A DNA stretch of 64,000 nucleotides, taken from the NCBI RefSeq assembly GCF_005239225.2, contig NC_133295.1, forward strand, positions 10,292,001 through 10,356,000. The letters are read 5' to 3'. This document shows positions 12,655 through 24,658 of this stretch, in pieces. The position numbers and the translations under genes were made by a program. This DNA comes from Populus alba (taxonomy: Eukaryota; Streptophyta; Magnoliopsida; Malpighiales; Salicaceae). Position 1 is the first letter of the stretch; each line of letters opens with the position of its first letter. Under the pieces are notes generated by a model. It did not search any database. It had not been told where the DNA came from and saw only the letters and a list, made by a program, of their open reading frames with translations.

Positions 12655-13412
12655 GAGTGTGTTTGGTATTGTGGTAGCTGTTGTGGTTGTGGTTTAAAAA
12701 AAGTTGTTTTATAAAAAGTACTTTTAGTTGAGGTTGGTTTGAAAAAAATAGGTGTTTGGTTAAAACTGTGGTTGGAATTGAAGTTGAAGAAAAAGCAGTT
12801 TAATGTGTTTGGTTAAAAGTGCTTTTAAAATTGAGGTTATAAAATAATTTTAAAATATATATTAATATTAATGGTTTTAAATTTAAATATTATAGAATTA
12901 ATTACTCCTATTACATCATGAAATAAAAAATACTTTATAAAAAATATTTTTTATTATTCCATTAAACTATTTATAATTTCATTACATACAAAAATTCATC
13001 CGATAAGAACTACAGTTTTTATAATTTTTTGAGCGTAGATAAAATATTATCAGGTATAAAATTGATATTATAGTGCAATAAATTCACTTTATACTAATGT
13101 TTTTTTTTAAATGTTAAAAAAATTAACACTGAAAAAAAAAAAAAAGAATTTCACGTGAACAGTGCAATTTTTGCACTGTTTACATACTCCACTGTTCAAC
13201 GAACAGTGGAGGTGCATGATACACTGTTCAGTGAACAGTGTATCATGGTTGGATTTCCCGAAAGCAGCATTTTCCTGCTTTTCATTTTCCTGCGTTTCTC
13301 ACGCGATTTGGATGTGGGACCATGCACAGTAAGCAGTGTTTTTGGTTAACCAAACACTTGCTTCCTGCGTTTTTAAAAAAACGCAACTTCTAACGCGTAG
13401 CCAAACGGGCTC
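12655..13412. mobile_element. Harbinger/Tourist-like MITE, 758 bp
   Basis: The left end GAGTGTGTTTGG (12655-12666) pairs with the right end CCAAACGGGCTC (13401-13412; reverse complement GAGCCCGTTTGG). Three-base TAA repeats flank it (12652-12654 and 13413-13415). A 3-bp TWA duplication and GTTTGG-type ends are known features of PIF/Harbinger MITEs. There is no transposase. The left third repeats GTTTGGTTAAAA motifs (near 12750 and 12808). The right part has three close inverted repeats built on CACTGTTC (13158-13247). Confidence 0.7.
13158..13247. repeat. Three consecutive palindromes inside the MITE
   Basis: Perfect inverted repeats: AACAGTGCAA / TTGCACTGTT (13158-13167 and 13171-13180, 3-base loop); CCACTGTTC / GAACAGTGG (13189-13197 and 13201-13209, 3-base loop); and a 33-base odd palindrome at 13215-13247 with 16-base arms around a single G. 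All three share the core CACTGTTC/GAACAGTG. Confidence 0.85.
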
Positions 13413-13439
13413 TAATTCAAGATACCATTATTGTGGTAA

Positions 13440-13640
13440 CACATCAGGTGTAAGTCTATTTATTTTTATATTTTAAAAATATTTTATATTTTTATTTTAA
13501 ATTAATATTTTTTTTAATATTTTAATACGCTGATGTTAAAAATAAATTTTTAAAAAATAAAAAATATATATATTATTTTAATATATTTTTTAATAAAAAA
13601 ATATTTTAAAAAAAATCACAGCTAAATTTTCAAACAAAAA
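13440..13640 (-). repeat. AT-rich dispersed repeat family copy
   Basis: Contains ACGCTGATGTTAAAAATAAA, the reverse complement of the ATTTTTGATATCAGCACATC-like core seen at 34460, 43937, 44100 and 45180. It is flanked by A/T runs typical of the family. The copy is degenerate and its ends were not mapped. Confidence 0.45.
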
Positions 13641-13659
13641 AAGATTAATGTTTGATAAT

Positions 13660-15120
13660 CTGCTTTTATTGGTAGATAATGAAATAATATTAAAAACCTC
13701 TAGTCTAATTCGTTGAAAATTTTGAACACATGCATGTGATTCATGGTTAGTGCATGTGGAACACATTCACTTACTGCATAAATTAGCATTCATTATTTTT
13801 GTAGCTGTATATGTCAAATCCTTTGATGTTGATTTTTTGCATATATATATTGGCTGGGTCTTTAAAATAAAAAAAAAATGATCTTTAATCCAGGGTCATT
13901 TTCATTTTTTTATATTATTTGTTTTGTAATTTACTATTTTTTTTAGAGCATTATGATACGCATGTAATGTGAAAAGCACCAATATATGCTAGAGTAGTGT
14001 GTGTGGTGTTTTGTAGTGGTCAATTTTGCCCTTTTACTGGGTTGTTGGAAGTGTCACCGCAACTTTTTTCTTCTGGTGCAATGCATGCCAGTATTAGATG
14101 ATTTGTTTGTTGCTAATAAAACTTTTTTTTCTTTTTTTCTTTTTTTTTTTTCTTTTTCTTTTTCTCTTTCCTTCCATTTTAATTACAAGTTAGTTCTTAT
14201 TTTTATTTCAATTTTATTCTTTATTCTTTTAATTTTTTTATTGTCTTTAAAAAAAAAATTATTTCTATTAATTTTCAATTTTTCGTAAGTTATTTTTCTT
14301 TTTCAATTTAATCTTTAGTCTTTTTAATTTCTGATATTTTTCACTGGTCATTTTATAAAAAATCTATTAGTTTTCAATTTTATCATTCATTTATGATGTG
14401 TTATTTTTTTTTCAATTTAATCCTCATTGTTTTCTTTTAATTAAAGTTATTTTTGTTTTTAGTTCAATCATTCAATAAAATATTTGTAGTTGTCCTCTAA
14501 TTTATTTTTAATTTTGATTTTCACCCCATTCTCTTAATTATTATTTTTTTAGATCCTCTTGTGTATTTTTTTTTTTTGCCAGTTTTATTTTTCAATGTTT
14601 GATTTGCTGGGATTGTGCCTTGTGATTTTTCAATGCATAATGCTTCTGGTCTAATACTCGGATAACATGTTTGAAAAAAGTTAACACTTGTTGATATTCT
14701 TTTTTTTTTTGTTTAATTCATCATTAGACATTGGTTTTTTTTTTTTATATATATATATATAATCCCTTTATGGTTTTCTTCAAAAACTTTCTATTAGATT
14801 ATCTTGATCTTATGATTTAGATTACGAGTTTTGCGAGTTAATCCGAATCAGATTTACTTCTTATTACTCAGGTTTTATATCTATCACGATACCTCGGATT
14901 GATTCGAGCTGATAATTTTTTATCTTTTTTTTTTAGTTTGTGTTTTTAAAAATGTTTTTCAAAATTATCATAATTTCTTAAAAAATATTGTTTTGCTATT
15001 TATTATCTTCGTCTATTATTTTAATCTTCTAGTTAAAATAAAATTAATTTATTAAACATCGAGTCCTTGTTTTTTCTTATTCTTCTAGAACACACTTGCA
15101 GTACATGCACATCGTGCTTT
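13660..15120. other. Intergenic, T-rich low-complexity DNA
   Basis: A long T-rich stretch (about 14120-14760), with TTTTCTTTTT runs and the repeating phrase TCAATTTTATT / TCAATTTAATC, looks like an old low-complexity or degenerated repeat. The open frame at 14001-14288 is a by-product of its TTT codons. No gene seen. Confidence 0.45.

Positions 15121-15123
<3 letters not shown>

Positions 15124-15156
<33 letters not shown>
15124..15156. repeat. (AT)n microsatellite
   Basis: An uninterrupted run of about 16 AT dinucleotides. Confidence 0.95.
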
Positions 15157-15159
<3 letters not shown>

Positions 15160-15479
15160 ATAGGATGCATCAAAGAAATTGTTCTTAACTATTTTTGTGG
15201 TGAGTTAAGCATGAGTAAAACAATTCACGTCTACAGTATCATGATTTACTCTTCCACTTGGAAGTATCTCACTATTTCACTGATTGATAATTACAGAGAA
15301 TGATTTTTTTAATAATTTAAAATTATACTACAAGGATATTTTATATCATCAAATATATAAACAAAAATAAATAATATAATGAGCATCAAATACCAAAAAT
15401 ACCTTTTAATAAAAATCACCAAACATAAAATAAACAAAAACTAAATATATTGGTTTGCAATCTGCAACGGTCAATAATA

Positions 15480-16640
15480 ATTTTTATTTGAAATAAAAAT
15501 GATATGAAAAGTGATTTTAAGTGTTTTGGGTTTGACGGCCAAGTCAGACCTATTATCTTGGGTGTGATTGTAGAGCCAGACCCAATAGTCTTGTGTCTGA
15601 CTTTTTAGGTTTGTCATTACATTACAATAATACAAAAACATTAAAAATATAAATTTCGAAGTAACAACATTTTTTTTTAAATTTTTTTTAAAATATTTTT
15701 GAAATGCAAATACAAACATGATTTAACAAGAAAATTCAACTCAACTTGAAATGAAAAAAAATATATATCATTACCTAACTTTTGAATAATATAAAAAAAG
15801 TCACATCAATTTATTTTCTCTTTACGGTATGAAAAAAATTTAATAAAAAAAGAAAAAAAAATTAAAAAGGAAAAAACAAAATTAGAAATATCTTAAAAGG
15901 AAAAAAATTAAAGGAAAATAAATTAATTATTGGTGTATTGGGCGGTGCTCTACCATGCGCTATTCATGATGCTCTTGTAGAAAATATTTTTTTTTGAAGA
16001 TGGTGATGGTGCAAACTTAATTCAAGTATTTTTACATTTAAAAAAAAAATATTATTGACCTACTCTGGAGCATGGGCCAATATGCTAGTTATTATATTAT
16101 TACACAATGATTATTTTTAAAATATATATTTTTTAAAAAATATATTGAGATATTTTTTTTAAAAAAAAGTGATTTTGTATATCATTACATTGAAATAATA
16201 GACAAACATCAAAAAATATTAATTGAAATTAAAGGAAAAAAATTTTAAAAATCAATTTTTTAAAGCATTTTTGAAACAAAAAAAAAGCTTTAATAAAAAA
16301 TTCAATCTATCCTCAAATGAAAAACAATTATCATCATTCAACTTTTGTATAATATAAAAAAATCCCATCAATTTTTTTTTATTGTATGAAAAACAAATAA
16401 AAGAAAAAAAAAAATCTAAAAAGACAAAAATAAAAATAAAAATATATGGCAACTCAGTCAAACCCAATAATGTTGAGTTCAACTACTCAACCAGATCTAA
16501 GATTGATGGATTCGGCTACCTAGCTGAGATCCAATAACTTTGGGTCTGACTGCAAATCAAACCTAATAGTGTTGGGTATAGCGGCCAAACTAGATCCAAT
16601 AATATTTTTTGACTAATAAACAGAAAATAAAACACCTCTT
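15480..16640. repeat. Pair of diverged direct repeat copies with hairpin minisatellite units
   Basis: Two related blocks lie about 560 bp apart. Around 15690-15890 and 16255-16445 both run through the phrases TTTTTGAAA, AACTTTTG.ATAATATAAAAAAA and TATGAAAAA. Each is associated with short imperfect palindromes on the word AGACCCAATA...TTGGGTCT, as at 15570-15605 and repeatedly at 16445-16612. No coding capacity. It probably derives from a non-autonomous transposon, class unknown. Confidence 0.5.
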
Positions 16641-17569
16641 AGGTGCTATAGTGTTATTTATAATGTAATGAATCTGTGTTCATAGTACCTTTATAATATT
16701 TTCTCCATTTGTTTAAAGTAAAGTATAATAATAATAATAATGCACCATTAAGAAATTAAAAAAAAAAAAACAAGAAAGTAAACTGCACATATTTTATTTG
16801 GCAGGCAATCATGAATTTAATTAAAAACAAAATACTAATGTTTATACCATTTAGACAACGAGTGTATTTAAAAATGTGGTAAAGTAAACAAAAAAAATCC
16901 AGATTTCGTGGGTGAAGTTTATACATAGTTGACTTGTATCAAATCTTAACCTTAATTTCTATCATGTTTCAGACATATTCAATATTGAATGTGTTTATTT
17001 ATTTTAATAAAAATAATTCTTTGAAAATTAATATTCTTGCAGAATTATTCGTTAAAAGTTAATATAATACCAATAATTCTAATTATAATAGAGTTATAAA
17101 GAGGAAACAGATAAATGGTGGCACTACTACCATTACCGAAGGACCGGACAGGATTTTGTGACATCAATGAATCAAACTAAATTCCACGAAGATGATTTGA
17201 TTCCTTTATCGTCCTTTCCCCCCACTCATTCATGTTCAACGCCCACTACTTCTCTCTTCATCCTCTATTTTATCTCTCCCCCGTTTTCATCTAGAAAATA
17301 ATAACCAGAAAAGAAACAAGGAAACCCCACAACTGACAAAGCCACGCATTTCTTTCTTTAAATTCAGCGGTGCTTAGTACTGTTTTTCATGGGGCACATG
17401 CAAATTATTGCTATGTCTTTGGCCATGTAATCTTTGACACCGCACATATAATACTGTTCAAGAAAAAAAAGATTATATTTTTCTTTCTGCTCTTGTTTGT
17501 CTCTTCATACCTTCGGATTTTGAGCAACAAAGTTAGAAGATAGTACTGTTATTAACTAGGTAAGACCAG
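16641..17569. other. Upstream region of DXR
   Basis: AT-rich to about 17100, then more balanced sequence with pyrimidine-rich tracts (17215-17290 and 17470-17510) that may hold the DXR promoter and 5' leader. No TATA box can be fixed with confidence. Confidence 0.35.
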
Positions 17570-20500
17570 ATGGCACTTAATATTCTATCTCCAGCTGAAA
17601 TCAAGGCCATCTCTTTCTTGGATTCTACTAAATCCAATCGCCTACATAAGCTTCAAGGTTTCTTTTCCACTCTCTTTAATTCTTGGTGTCAATTTGCTTC
17701 TCTGGGTTTTCTGTTTTGTTTTCAAGAAAAGAGCAGAAAGTTTCTTAGAAAGTAGTGTAGAAGAAAGTTGGATAATTTTACCTTTTTGGGTGTCATAGAA
17801 AAGGTGAAACATTTGAGGCAATTATGAACCTTTTGCTTTATGTATGCAAAAAACTTTTTGGGTGACCTCTCAGTTTAACAATGGATAATTTTGTGGAAGG
17901 CTTGAGAGTCGAATTTCGTTGTTTTTTCTGGTAGAAATGAAAAAGGTTTGAAACTTTGGTGCTTAACACAGGTGGGCTTTGTTTGAAGAGGAAGGATTGT
18001 GGGGGGAGAAGAATTCAGTGTTCAGTTCAGAATCAGAATCAGAATCAGCCACCTCCAGCTTGGCCAGGAAGAGCCTGTCCAGAACCTGGACGCAAGACAT
18101 GGGATGGTCCTAAGCCTATATCAATCGTTGGATCTACTGGTTCCATCGGAACGCAGGTAACAATATAATTAGGCCAAAAACAAAACTGTCCCAATTATTG
18201 AAATTACTTTTATGCTTTGAGTTTCTACTTAATTGGCTGCTGATTTTGAACACTTAGATAGAGAATGAGCCATTGAGGCTGAAAAGCTCATGGGATAGGA
18301 GGTTTATCAAACATGTGTTCTGCTTGGTAACATTCTCTTTGAAAGAAGTGGGGAGGGTCACTCTTAGTTTCACTTTAGGATAGTCTAATTATGGATCAAT
18401 ATAGCCTTTACTGGAGTTGGGTACACTCACTTTTTTTCAGGTCGGTTGCTTTACCAAGAATAATTATCATTCTTTAGCCTGCTTTGTCTTGGTTTTCTTT
18501 CTCAGATGCCCTTCATGCTTAGATCATTTGTGTATCTTGCAGACTTTGGACATTGTAGCGGAGAATCCAGATAAATTCAAAGTTGTGGCACTCGCAGCTG
18601 GGTCAAATGTTGCTCTTCTTGCAGACCAGGTAATCAGTAGGTTTTATGTTGTAAAGAACTTGCAATACCTTATTTTCAGATTATGTGCTTTGAAACGTGT
18701 GATTCCCAATCTATTCTTTATTTGAGTATTAGAAGTGATGGTTGGGATAATTATCTTAATTGATGTCTTTACCTGTTTTCTTTTAGGTTTAAAGCTTCAA
18801 GAAAATGAATCATATTATGGTCTCATTAACTCCCCCCCCCCCCCCCCTTCTCTCTTTGGGGTTTTACAGGTGAGGACATTCAAACCTCAACTGATTGCTG
18901 TTAGAAACGAGTCATTAGTTGATGAACTCAAAGAGGCCCTGGCTGATGTCGAGGAAAAGCCTGAGATTATTCCTGGGGAGCAGGGAGTTGTAGAGGTAGA
19001 ATAACATCACTTCTCTTTTCAGTTTGTATGCCTGCTGAAGTTGTTCTTGTTATTAATTGACAATGACTTCTTTTCAGGTTGCTCGTCATCCAGATGCTGT
19101 CAGTGTAGTTACAGGAATAGTAGGTTGCGCAGGCCTAAAGGTGAAATCACAATTCTGATTGATCATTCTCCAGTTAGTCTTTTTGAAATCCAGCATATCT
19201 AAAATATTTCTCAGACTAGGATTTCGTATGAGAGGCATAATGTAATGTGAGAATCTGATGTCTGACTTCAATATGATGTGGACATTATTGTGTAAATCCT
19301 CCACCCATAGTAAAGAAAAAATGAGTGGTTATTGAGTGTGCATTCTTTCTCACCTTTTTTGATGAATGAAAGTTTTTCATTAATAAAAAACAACTAAAAG
19401 GACATAACCAATACATAACATTTATGAAAAGTAACAGCTCAATACAACTTTAGGTGCCTATTAAGGACCAATTACTGCCTATGAATTGATACTTAGAATT
19501 TACACCAATATTCTGCAGAATCCTAGTATTATGAAGCCTATAACCGACAACTTGGGCATTCCACTTAACAAGCAATTCATAGGTGTTACTGCATTTGCCA
19601 TGAATCCTGTCATCGCGCTCCTTCTATATCCTTTAAAGAGTAGCATTCCATGCAAGCCTTAAAAAAAACAGACACGAAATGTGTCTTATGCAGGTTGCTC
19701 TTAGCCCAAGAAAACTCAAAATTCCAGTCCCTAGCATCCCTGCTAATACCACATTTCTGTAAGACAGCATGTTACACTACTTTGGAGTAAATGACATTTT
19801 TTCCCTGTTTTATGAATTATCTAGTTACTTGTCGAGGATTTTAATTCAGTATTAAGGGGTCAATTATTACCAACCAACTATAGTTTCTCTTTCAATCTCT
19901 TTTAGCCTACGGTTGCTGCAATAGAAGCTGAAAAAGACATATGCTTGGCCAATAAAGAGACATTAATTGCTGGGGGTCCTTTTGTTCTCCCTCTTGCTCA
20001 CAAATATAACGTGAAAATTCTTCCAGCTGATTCTGAACATTCTGCCATTTTTCAGGTATGAAATCATATCTATGCTGATAGTTGAAGCTTATCTATTTAG
20101 ATATAAATCTCAAATGCTTCTGCTAATTTATACTGAACTCTAATTGCCAGTTCTTATCTGTAGCATTTTCATGATTTTAGATCTTTCTGTTACTCAATAG
20201 TTACGAATTCCATTTCTGTTAAATAGAGAACTTAAAATATATATATCCTTTCTTCAGTGTATTCAAGGCCTGCCGGAGGGTGCATTGCGGCGCATCATTT
20301 TAACTGCTTCTGGTGGGGCTTTCAGGTGTGAGATCTTAATTTAGTCTAAATGGGGCATCAAGTATTTCCCTTTGATGTCATTTCTGATTAATTATGTTTT
20401 AGAACTATATACTTGTTCAGTAATTTGAAAAGTTCTGAGTGTTGAAGACCTGTTTTCTTGGGCTTGAGTACTTGTGCCTCTATCTTCACATCCATTTTCT

Positions 20501-22389
20501 CTGAAAATGCTAAGGTATCTTAAATTGATATCATCATATTTTCAGCACAGACATCTCATTAACTAATATAACTTGTACAGGTACCATGTGTTCTTAAAGT
20601 TTCATACTATAAGAGAACATGTTTGGATAATAAGTTTATTGTGTAGCAAACAACTGATATGTATCATCTATCATCTATCACGTTTTAATAGCTGATTCTG
20701 GGATGTCACAGCTTCATCGTAAACTGTTTATTCAAAACTGGGTTTAACTATTGGTTTGTTTCCTTGGTGATCTCAGGGATTGGCCTGTTGAGAAATTGAA
20801 AGAAGTTAAAGTAGCTGATGCTTTGAAGCATCCCAACTGGAATATGGGTAAAAAGATTACTGTAGACTCTGCTACCCTTTTCAACAAGGTTTGTTTGGAA
20901 TACCGTACTGATTCTTAATTGGAATCACCAATTACGTTTGGATGGATAATGTTTTCTGAATAAAAAGGTTACAGTTATTATTTATATTTGTTTCAACAGG
21001 GTTTAGAAGTCATTGAAGCCCACTATTTGTTCGGAGCTGAATATGATAATATTGATATCGTAATTCATCCACAGTCTATAATACATTCAATGATTGAAAC
21101 ACAGGTCGGAATTTTGAATTTTTATCCTGTTGGCTGGCTTCCCCTAGTTTTCTGCATTTTCCAGTAGCGGCTCAGTTGTCCATTTTCAATCTCTAGGGAC
21201 TCTGGACTAGACTGGACATATTCAAATTTGTTCTCTCCTAATCTTTGCATTTCCATTTGTTTCTTTACAGGACTCATCTGTTATCGCACAGTTGGGGTGG
21301 CCTGATATGCGCTTGCCTATCCTTTACACAATGTCATGGCCAGACAGAGTTTACTGTTCTGAAATTACTTGGCCTCGCCTAGATCTTTGCAAGTAACTAG
21401 CTTTTCTCCCTTTCAAACTAGTGCTTCAACATTTCCCTTCTTTTTTTTATTTTGTGTGTGTGTGTGTGTGGATATGATAGCAATCCAGCATATGAAACTT
21501 CCCATCGTAGTGGGTGCAAGTTATTTATTTCATGGTGACATTGACAATAAGTGTTTTGTGAACCAGTCTCTTTGCAGACATGATACCAAAAGTTATGTAA
21601 CTTTACATTCTAGCTGAGCCAAAGTGATGCAAAATAGAATTTGATAATGGTCTAGAAGCACAAACATGCCCAATGCTCAGTCTTTTATTAATTGTTTATT
21701 TAAAATTCTAAATTAAATTGATGATGCAGGCTTGGATCACTAACTTTTAAAGCTCCTGACAATGTAAAATACCCATCTATGGATCTTGCTTATGCTGCTG
21801 GACGAGCTGGAGGCACCATGACAGGAGTCCTCAGTGCTGCTAATGAGAAAGCTGTAGAAATGTTCATAGATGAAAAGTAAGTATTGATGTTGGTTATTCC
21901 TTTCATCTAAAATATGTTGATGATAATGACAGTTGCAACAGCACGGATTACTGGTTAGATGTTTTCAGGAGGTTCAAAAATCTAAAATAGTCAATTGTTT
22001 TGCCTATTTCTATGGTAAATAGTGGTGTGGGTCATAAGAATGTCATAAATACTGTAGTGGTGATTGTAAGAAGCTGCACTGTGTCAATTGATGCTTTTAG
22101 ATTTTTGTGAGGCATTATGTTCCGTTTGTTTACTTTTCATTGTTTCTCCATAATGTGTACTAGTGTGTCCTGGTTTTTGAATTCCTAGCTAACAAATAAT
22201 TTATCTGTTTTTTCTTTCAGGATAAGCTATCTTGACATTTTCAAGGTTGTGGAGCTAACATGTGATAAGCACCAGGCAGAATTAGTGGTCTCACCTTCTC
22301 TTGAGGAAATTATACATTATGACTTGTGGGCTCGAGAATATGCTGCTAGCTTGCAACACTCTTCTGGTCCAAGTCCTGTTTTTGCTTGA
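17570..22389 (+). CDS. DXR: 1-deoxy-D-xylulose 5-phosphate reductoisomerase, plastid
   Basis: DXR converts 1-deoxy-D-xylulose 5-phosphate to 2-C-methyl-D-erythritol 4-phosphate with NADPH. This is the first committed step of the plastid MEP pathway to isoprenoids. Twelve exons join in frame with GT/AG borders: 17570-17657, 17972-18156, 18543-18629, 18870-18995, 19078-19140, 19906-20055, 20258-20325, 20777-20888, 21000-21104, 21271-21392, 21730-21876, 22221-22389. The total is 1422 nt, 473 residues, the usual plant length. Visible features: a transit peptide starting [16 protein letters not shown]; the Pro-rich PPPAWPGRA segment typical of plant DXR; the NADPH-binding GSTGSIGTQ (about residue 80); [10 protein letters not shown]; the metal/substrate motif [26 protein letters not shown]; and [17 protein letters not shown]. 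No frameshift or premature stop. Intron 3 has a C16 tract near its acceptor and intron 5 holds a LINE fragment. Confidence 0.97.
18832..18847 (+). repeat. C16 homopolymer in DXR intron 3 near the splice acceptor
   Basis: Sixteen consecutive C residues followed by TTCTCTCTTTGGGGTTTTACAG. The run sits about 22 bases before the AG at 18868-18869, inside or next to the polypyrimidine tract. Such runs vary in length between alleles and are error-prone in sequencing. Confidence 0.9.
19350..19800 (-). mobile_element. LINE (L1-type) 3'-end remnant in DXR intron 5
   Basis: On the minus strand the translation from about 19790 downward reads [20 protein letters not shown], then [17 protein letters not shown] and NDRIHGK in a shifted frame, then VKWNAQVV. 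This is the post-RT C-terminal region of plant L1-type LINEs (consensus style ...W..E...LKGKS...W..ERN.RIH). It has frameshifts and stops. The 3' end near 19356-19361 is a short A run (TTTTTT on the plus strand). It lies antisense to DXR and does not touch the splice sites. Confidence 0.75.
21453..21470. repeat. (TG)n microsatellite in DXR intron 10
   Basis: Nine TG dinucleotides, 60 bases after the donor site of exon 10. Confidence 0.9.
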
Positions 22390-22465
22390 TTGGACCACAT
22401 GCCAACGCCATGCAAGCATCTATTCGGCCATGGCAAGACCTGCCAAAACTGGCATTCTTGCATAC

Positions 22466-22687
22466 TTGAAGGATCTTGAAAGTTATGGCAATAAAACCCT
22501 AAAGAAATGCATTTTGCAGAGAAGTTAAGATCTGGGGATTGATTAGCAGTATGATATAAATGTTAAGATAGGCAACCAGAATATGTCCCAGTTTAAGCTT
22601 GCACAAGTGCATTTCTTGTTGAAGGATCGTGAAAGTTATGGCAATAAAACCCTAAAGAAATGCATTTTGCAGAAAAGTTGAGATCTG
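22466..22687 (+). repeat. 69-bp direct duplication in the DXR 3' region
   Basis: Copy 1 is 22466-22534 and copy 2 is 22619-22687, 153 bp apart. They differ at only three positions (T/G, G/A, A/G), so the duplication looks recent. Each copy carries AATAAA (22490-22495 and 22643-22648), a possible polyadenylation signal 101 and 254 bases after the stop codon. Confidence 0.85.
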
Positions 22688-22689
22688 TT

Positions 22690-24650
22690 AATGGTTTCAT
22701 ACCCTTCTCTACAAAATAATCCAAAACGAGCACTTCTTGTATCTCTCTTAGATCACTAATATAGTATTCAAATCCCTCAATCTTTGGACTGCTTGGTGGC
22801 TTCTTTCTCCAGGTCTAGCTGCTGGCGTTCTTTACTCAGAGATCATATAATCTTGTAATTAGAAGCTCTTGGTTTAACGCAAAGTGAGTCCATTTCCATG
22901 TTCAAATATTTCTAAGTCCATGTTCACATATTTTTATGCAAGCATCACATGAAAATTGATCGTTAAATAAAAACTCTTAATAAGGCTAAATAGGAAAAGC
23001 TTTTATCATGCGTTCATATCCAACCAAAAGCCTATGAACCCTTCCAAACCCATTAAGCATTCCAAGAATTTTCTCGATCCATTGCTGTTAAGTGTTTGTT
23101 CAAAAGTACGGTCGAATCTATTTAAAAAAAAATTAAATTTTTTTTATTTGATTTTTTTTTAATATTTTTATACTGTCTTAATGTATTATTTATTATATAA
23201 AAAATAAAAATTTTTAAAAACATTATTTTAATATATTTTCAAGCAAAAAATAATATTTACTACACTTTCAAACAAATTCTAACTATCTTAAACATCAATC
23301 TTAAAAGCATATTAGGGAACGCAGTTGGTTGTGTATTTTTAAAATTCTTGGTTTTTTATTTAAAATTATTTTTAAAATAATATGTATTAATATACTAAAT
23401 ATTTAAAATTAATGATTACAATATTAATACTTCTCCTTCACCGTTATTTGACTTGAAAAGACACAAACTATGTCCTCACTTGTCGACGGTTCAAATTTAT
23501 CTTTGTAATTCCTTTGATAACCTTTTCCTCCTTCAAAATTCAAACAATTTACCTCTGAATTTCTTCAAATCAATCATAACTCAAGAATGGTAATTTCGTC
23601 TTCCTCCTCACCAAATAAATCAAAAACAACATCTAGAGAACATGATTAATCTTCAAAAACACTTTGCTTTAATATTTTATAAAAAATTAATGGAGAATTT
23701 GTCTTTGATCCCTATCAACGTTAGGTTCTAAACTCATGCAAACTTTTAATCACATTTATATAAAGTCATATATGTCAGCTATTTGTTGAAAATACAGGAA
23801 AAAAAATTAAGCCACGACCCACTTACAACTCCCTTTTTAATTTTTGGTTTCAAAGGCTTTTGAACACTTCTCATGTAATCTTTCACATTACGTTCAAAAT
23901 ACTATTTGATAAAAAAATAATTTTTTTTTATTTAAAATTAGACTTTTAGTTTTTTAAATTATTTTAATATGTTAATATTAAAAATAAATTTTCTAATAAA
24001 TTATTTAAAAAACACTTTAAAAATATTTATTGTCGCAATATAAAAACGCTATTGAATTATTGGCAATGAGTTGGGCATTTATGAACTGCGATATGCCATC
24101 AAGGTGAACATTCAACCAAACAGAGCACTCTAGGTGTTTTTTTTTTTTCTCCTGGTAATTAGAGTTTAGCAATGTTTTCTTCTTTCCTATACATTAAACA
24201 ATATGAAAGGGAACAACTGCCTTGATTATGATATCGCATAATTTCTTCATTTTTTTTGAAAAAAAAAGGGAGTCATTTGGGTTTTTCCAACCATGTCAAC
24301 CTAAAAGGCTAGAATTCTAACCAAATTGAAATTTTAGTCCAACACCTACATCATTCTCTATCTGTTCAATATTATCTCAACACACCTTTCTATGTATTTC
24401 TTTTGGGTTTTCAAGAGCTAGCCACATAGACATTTCATGCAAATAATTTTTTCTATCCACACACAACTTATTTATGTAGAGCAGGAACTTTTTTTTTTAT
24501 GCTAATAACATTATTCATTATCAATATTTTCATCAATAATATTTAATGATATAACAACCAATAAACCACCATGACTAGCTAATAATAGCACATTATTTCT
24601 TCTTCAATGATATGTCTCATTTTTCATGGAGAAAATCCAAGATTTGAGTG
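22690..24650. other. Intergenic, AT-rich with repeat family fragments
   Basis: Stretches near 23120-23290, 23330-23400 and 23900-24050 match the AT-rich dispersed repeat family (TTTTAATATATTTT and AAAAATAAATTTT cores, ending in CAAACAAATTCTAA-like words). Between them (23420-23900) is unique-looking AT-rich sequence. No gene seen. Confidence 0.4.
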
Positions 24651-24658
24651 TATAGATA

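Noticed and set aside
14001..14288. Hydrophobic 95-residue frame
   Set aside because: The Phe/Leu-rich stretch comes from T-rich low-complexity DNA.
22301..22528. Frame overlapping the end of DXR and its 3' region
   Set aside because: It is out of frame with DXR, which ends properly at 22389; a by-product of the exon sequence.
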